A stretch of DNA of 64,000 bases from Streptomyces cupreus. Its GTDB lineage: Bacteria; Actinomycetota; Actinomycetes; Streptomycetales; Streptomycetaceae. This document shows positions 61,855-64,000 of this stretch, one piece after another. Location: contig NZ_JACMSF010000023.1 in assembly GCF_014257025.1 (NCBI RefSeq), positions 55,537-119,536 on the forward strand. Reading direction: 5' to 3'. The position numbers were made by a program, and so were the translations under genes. The stretch's first letter is position 1. Each line of letters opens with the position of its first letter. The notes under the pieces are model-generated. The model did no database searches. It was not told the DNA's origin and saw only the letters and a list, made by a program, of their open reading frames with translations.

Positions 61855-62910
61855 TCAGGATGTGCGGTAGGCGACGCGCCTGGCCATGTCGGCCAGTTCC
61901 GTGCGCCAGACCTCGTCGACGGGGGCGTCGGCGATGGCCTTGCAACCCCGCTCGACGAGGCCCCCGATGTGTCGTTCGACATCGTCGGGAACTCCGGTTT
62001 CCAGGAGGCGGCGGCGCACCTCGTCGGGGGTGTGGCCCGGCTCGGTGATCAGGGCCTGGATGTGCTCGTCGCGTTGCATCGCCCAGCCGAGCAGCGGTGT
62101 CATCTTGTGCTGGGTGAAGTCGAGGCCGGTGGGCTTGCCGGTGTCCGCGGAGTCACCGAAGGCGTCCAGCAGGTCGTCCCGGAGCTGAAACGCCTCGCCC
62201 ACGGCCTCGCCGTACTCCTCGAAGGCGGGCGCGAGATCGCCCCGGCCCGCCGCGCTCGCGCCCACGACGAGGGGCCGGTGGATGGTGTACCGGCCGGACT
62301 TGATCCTGGCGATCAGTCGGGAGGTGCGGGGGTCGACGGAGAACTCCGCGGCCGCGTGGACGTCCATGTACTGGCCGATCATCACCTCGGAGCGCAGCCG
62401 GTTCCACTCCGGGACCACCGACCTCGGCGCCTCGGCCATCAGCTCACCGGAGTAGACGAGCGCCAGGTCGCCGACGAGCAGGGCCACGCCCTCGCCGTAC
62501 CGACGTGACTCCCCCTGCCATCCGCGGCTGCCGTGCAACTGCGTGTACTTGGTGTGGACGGTCGGCACTCCGCGCCGCGTGCCGGAGTCGTCCAGGACGT
62601 CGTCGTGGACGAGGGCGGACAGATGCAGCATCTCCAGGGCCGCCCCGGCCGACACGATCCCGGGATCGTCCGGGTCACCGCCGGCGGCGAGATAACCGGT
62701 GACGCAGAAGGCGGGCCGGATGCGCTTGCCGCCCGACGCGATCAGCTCGGCCAGCGCGTCGATGGGGACGACCGCCCCTTCGTGCACCCCACTCCACAGG
62801 TCGCGTTCGGCCGCGAGGAGGGAGCGCAGTCTGTCCTCGACGCGACGGAGCAGGTCGGTGCGCAGGCCGACAGCCTCCCGGCCGGTGTCGGTGCTGACGT
62901 CCGAAGTCAC
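61855..62910 (-). CDS. Trans-polyprenyl diphosphate synthase (FPP/GGPP-type)
   Basis: A 351-residue all-trans prenyl chain synthase. The first Asp-rich motif is H-D-D-V-L-D-D near residue 105, the second D-D-L-L-D near 244, with G-G-K-R-I-R-P for diphosphate binding. Residues before the first motif (L-E-M-L-H-L-S-A-L-V) lack a bulky aromatic at the -5 position, which hints at a product longer than FPP. GTG 62910 has GGAGATACCT upstream. It could supply an allylic primer to the cis-prenyltransferase, but a strong terminator separates the two transcripts. Confidence 0.9.
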   Translation of the reverse strand: MTSDVSTDTGREAVGLRTDLLRRVEDRLRSLLAAERDLWSGVHEGAVVPIDALAELIASGGKRIRPAFCVTGYLAAGGDPDDPGIVSAGAALEMLHLSALVHDDVLDDSGTRRGVPTVHTKYTQLHGSRGWQGESRRYGEGVALLVGDLALVYSGELMAEAPRSVVPEWNRLRSEVMIGQYMDVHAAAEFSVDPRTSRLIARIKSGRYTIHRPLVVGASAAGRGDLAPAFEEYGEAVGEAFQLRDDLLDAFGDSADTGKPTGLDFTQHKMTPLLGWAMQRDEHIQALITEPGHTPDEVRRRLLETGVPDDVERHIGGLVERGCKAIADAPVDEVWRTELADMARRVAYRTS

Positions 62911-63193
62911 AGGTATCTCCTCGGGGTTCAGATGAAGGGGCTGGTGAGCTGGGCCGGACAGAGTGAATCTGGAGTTCCCCTTTAGCGCCGATCGACCGCG
63001 AATACAGAACGTTGACACCCTGAACTGACCCGTGGAAATCTCCCAGTGCGCCCGGGGCCGAATTCGAGATCTGTTGCCGCGACCTTCCGCTCTTCCCACG
63101 AGCCATCGCCTCGCCCACGGCTGTGCAATCCACTTGGGCAGTTTCACTTCATCGATGACGGTCGCCGGGCGAGCCGCCTCCGAAAGGAATCGA

Positions 63194-63808
63194 ATGGATT
63201 CTCACGCCTGCCCCAAAAATTCTCTTCAGGAACCCGGCGAGGCGATCGAATCCGGTCTCTGTGCCTCGCGCATCCGACAGTTGGAAGGCGATCTGCGCGC
63301 GCTGCCCGGGCTCTACCAGGAGAGCCTGCATCATGTGTTACCCACGTCCCGGCAGCCGCACCACACCCGGGTCTCGGGCAGCCGGCGCAGGGACCGACTG
63401 AACATGTCCGCGCTCGACGCACGGCACAACATCCTCGCCATTCTGGAGTCATGGGCCAGGTTCGTCACCGACGAGCTCGACGGAGCCGCCCCCACCCGCT
63501 CGGTCCCGGACCTGACACGTTTTCTGCTGCGTCACCTCAAGTGGCTCACCGAACAGCCACCGGCGACCGATTTCGCGGACGAGATCGACGGCCTGCGGCG
63601 GGAGTTGCTGCGCACGATCGACCCGGAACCCGGTGAACCCCATGTGCTCACCCGGGAGTGCGTGGTGGCCGACTGCGCCGGAAGGATCACCACCTCGCCC
63701 GGAGGCAGCACGACCATCCGGTGTTCTGCGGGACACACCTGGGAAATGCACGAGTGGATCACCCTGCGACCGCTCATGGAGCGACAGCGGAAGGCCGTCG
63801 GCGCATGA
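63194..63808 (+). CDS. Uncharacterised protein with Cys/His-containing C-terminal domain
   Basis: A 204-residue protein without a family I can name. The central region is helical (N-I-L-A-I-L-E-S-W-A-R-F-V-T-D-E-L). The C-terminal part has C-V-V-A-D-C ... I-R-C-S-A-G-H-T-W, a Cys-x4-Cys ... Cys-x3-His pattern that could bind zinc. ATG 63194 follows AAAGGAA. It overlaps the next gene by 4 nt (ATGA), so the two proteins likely act together. A TTGACA hexamer at 63012-63017 may belong to its promoter. Confidence 0.7.
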   Translation: MDSHACPKNSLQEPGEAIESGLCASRIRQLEGDLRALPGLYQESLHHVLPTSRQPHHTRVSGSRRRDRLNMSALDARHNILAILESWARFVTDELDGAAPTRSVPDLTRFLLRHLKWLTEQPPATDFADEIDGLRRELLRTIDPEPGEPHVLTRECVVADCAGRITTSPGGSTTIRCSAGHTWEMHEWITLRPLMERQRKAVGA

Positions 63809-63987
63809 GGAAACCGCCCCGCCACCGGCTGGTGCCCACCAAGGTGGCCGCGCTCGCCGCGGGCGTGTCCGAAGCGACGATCCGCAAGTGGGTGAGCCGC
63901 GGCAAGATCACCCGCTACGGCTCCCCGGGCCGCTCCGAGTTCGACATCGACGAACTCACGGAGATCGCTCTGCGACGACGGGGCTAG
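63805..63987 (+). CDS. Small MerR/excisionase-like helix-turn-helix protein
   Basis: A 60-residue protein with V-A-A-L-A-A-G-V-S-E-A-T-I-R-K-W-V-S-R-G-K-type sequence, the single helix-turn-helix of MerR or excisionase proteins, and an acidic S-E-F-D-I-D-E-L-T-E-I-A-L tail. ATG 63805 overlaps the upstream stop. It may bind DNA together with its partner. Similar pairs occur in actinomycete genomes and phages as I recall, but no function is known to me. Confidence 0.75.
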   Translation: MRKPPRHRLVPTKVAALAAGVSEATIRKWVSRGKITRYGSPGRSEFDIDELTEIALRRRG

Positions 63988-64000
63988 GGCCTGTCCGGCC

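Overview
The window is a 64-kb piece of a Streptomyces-type actinomycete chromosome. Coding DNA is strongly GC-rich, many genes start with GTG or are joined by 4-nt ATGA/GTGA overlaps, a sugar importer operon lacks its own ATPase, and there are SARP regulators carrying TTA codons. No rRNA, tRNA or CRISPR array was seen.

Layout. 0-5 kb: a secreted D,D-carboxypeptidase converges on two polyprenol-linked mannosyltransferase-like genes, followed by a lone TnpB element of IS605 type. 5.5-15.6 kb: a LuxR-type regulator, then an aldo/keto reductase gene cut in two by an 8.4-kb Tn554-like element. That element has three tyrosine recombinases, a small coiled-coil protein, a short divergent cargo gene and a lower-GC HExxH metallopeptidase-like gene. 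Its ends can be read to the base: imperfect terminal inverted repeats, with GCGAGG on the left and AGTTGG on the right as apparent 6-bp coupling sequences. 15.6-21.4 kb: an asparagine/aspartate/glutamine catabolic block (GntR regulator, permease, asparaginase, aspartase, glutaminase). 21.5-23.2 kb: a CrcB-DUF190-CrcB fluoride-export operon and an ArsR-type regulator. 23.3-31.4 kb: galactan use, with a secreted GH53 galactanase, a GH42 beta-galactosidase, an ABC importer and a LacI regulator whose likely operator overlaps the importer promoter. 31.5-35.5 kb: small housekeeping or accessory genes and a glycosyltransferase.

35.5-43.1 kb holds a compact seven-gene operon: two B12-binding-type radical SAM enzymes, an acyl-AMP ligase, an acyl carrier protein, a ketosynthase with unusual active-site residues, a hotdog thioesterase and an enoyl-CoA hydratase. 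I do not recognise it as a described pathway and rate it the strongest candidate for an undescribed system. 43.6-45.3 kb: WrbA and an ECF41-type sigma factor are divergent, and each is preceded by a matching CCTCACA-N16-CGTC promoter.

45.3-63 kb looks biosynthetic. A five-gene operon (PLP beta-substitution enzyme, two ATP-grasp ligases, MFS exporter, DNA-methylase-type methyltransferase) diverges from an indigoidine-synthetase-type NRPS with A-Ox-T-TE layout and a glutamine-like specificity code. A tautomerase, a LuxR-type regulator and two TTA-containing SARPs follow. Then come an O-methyltransferase, a cis-prenyltransferase and a polyprenyl diphosphate synthase. The window ends in a small uncharacterised pair: a Cys/His-containing protein and a 60-residue helix-turn-helix protein.
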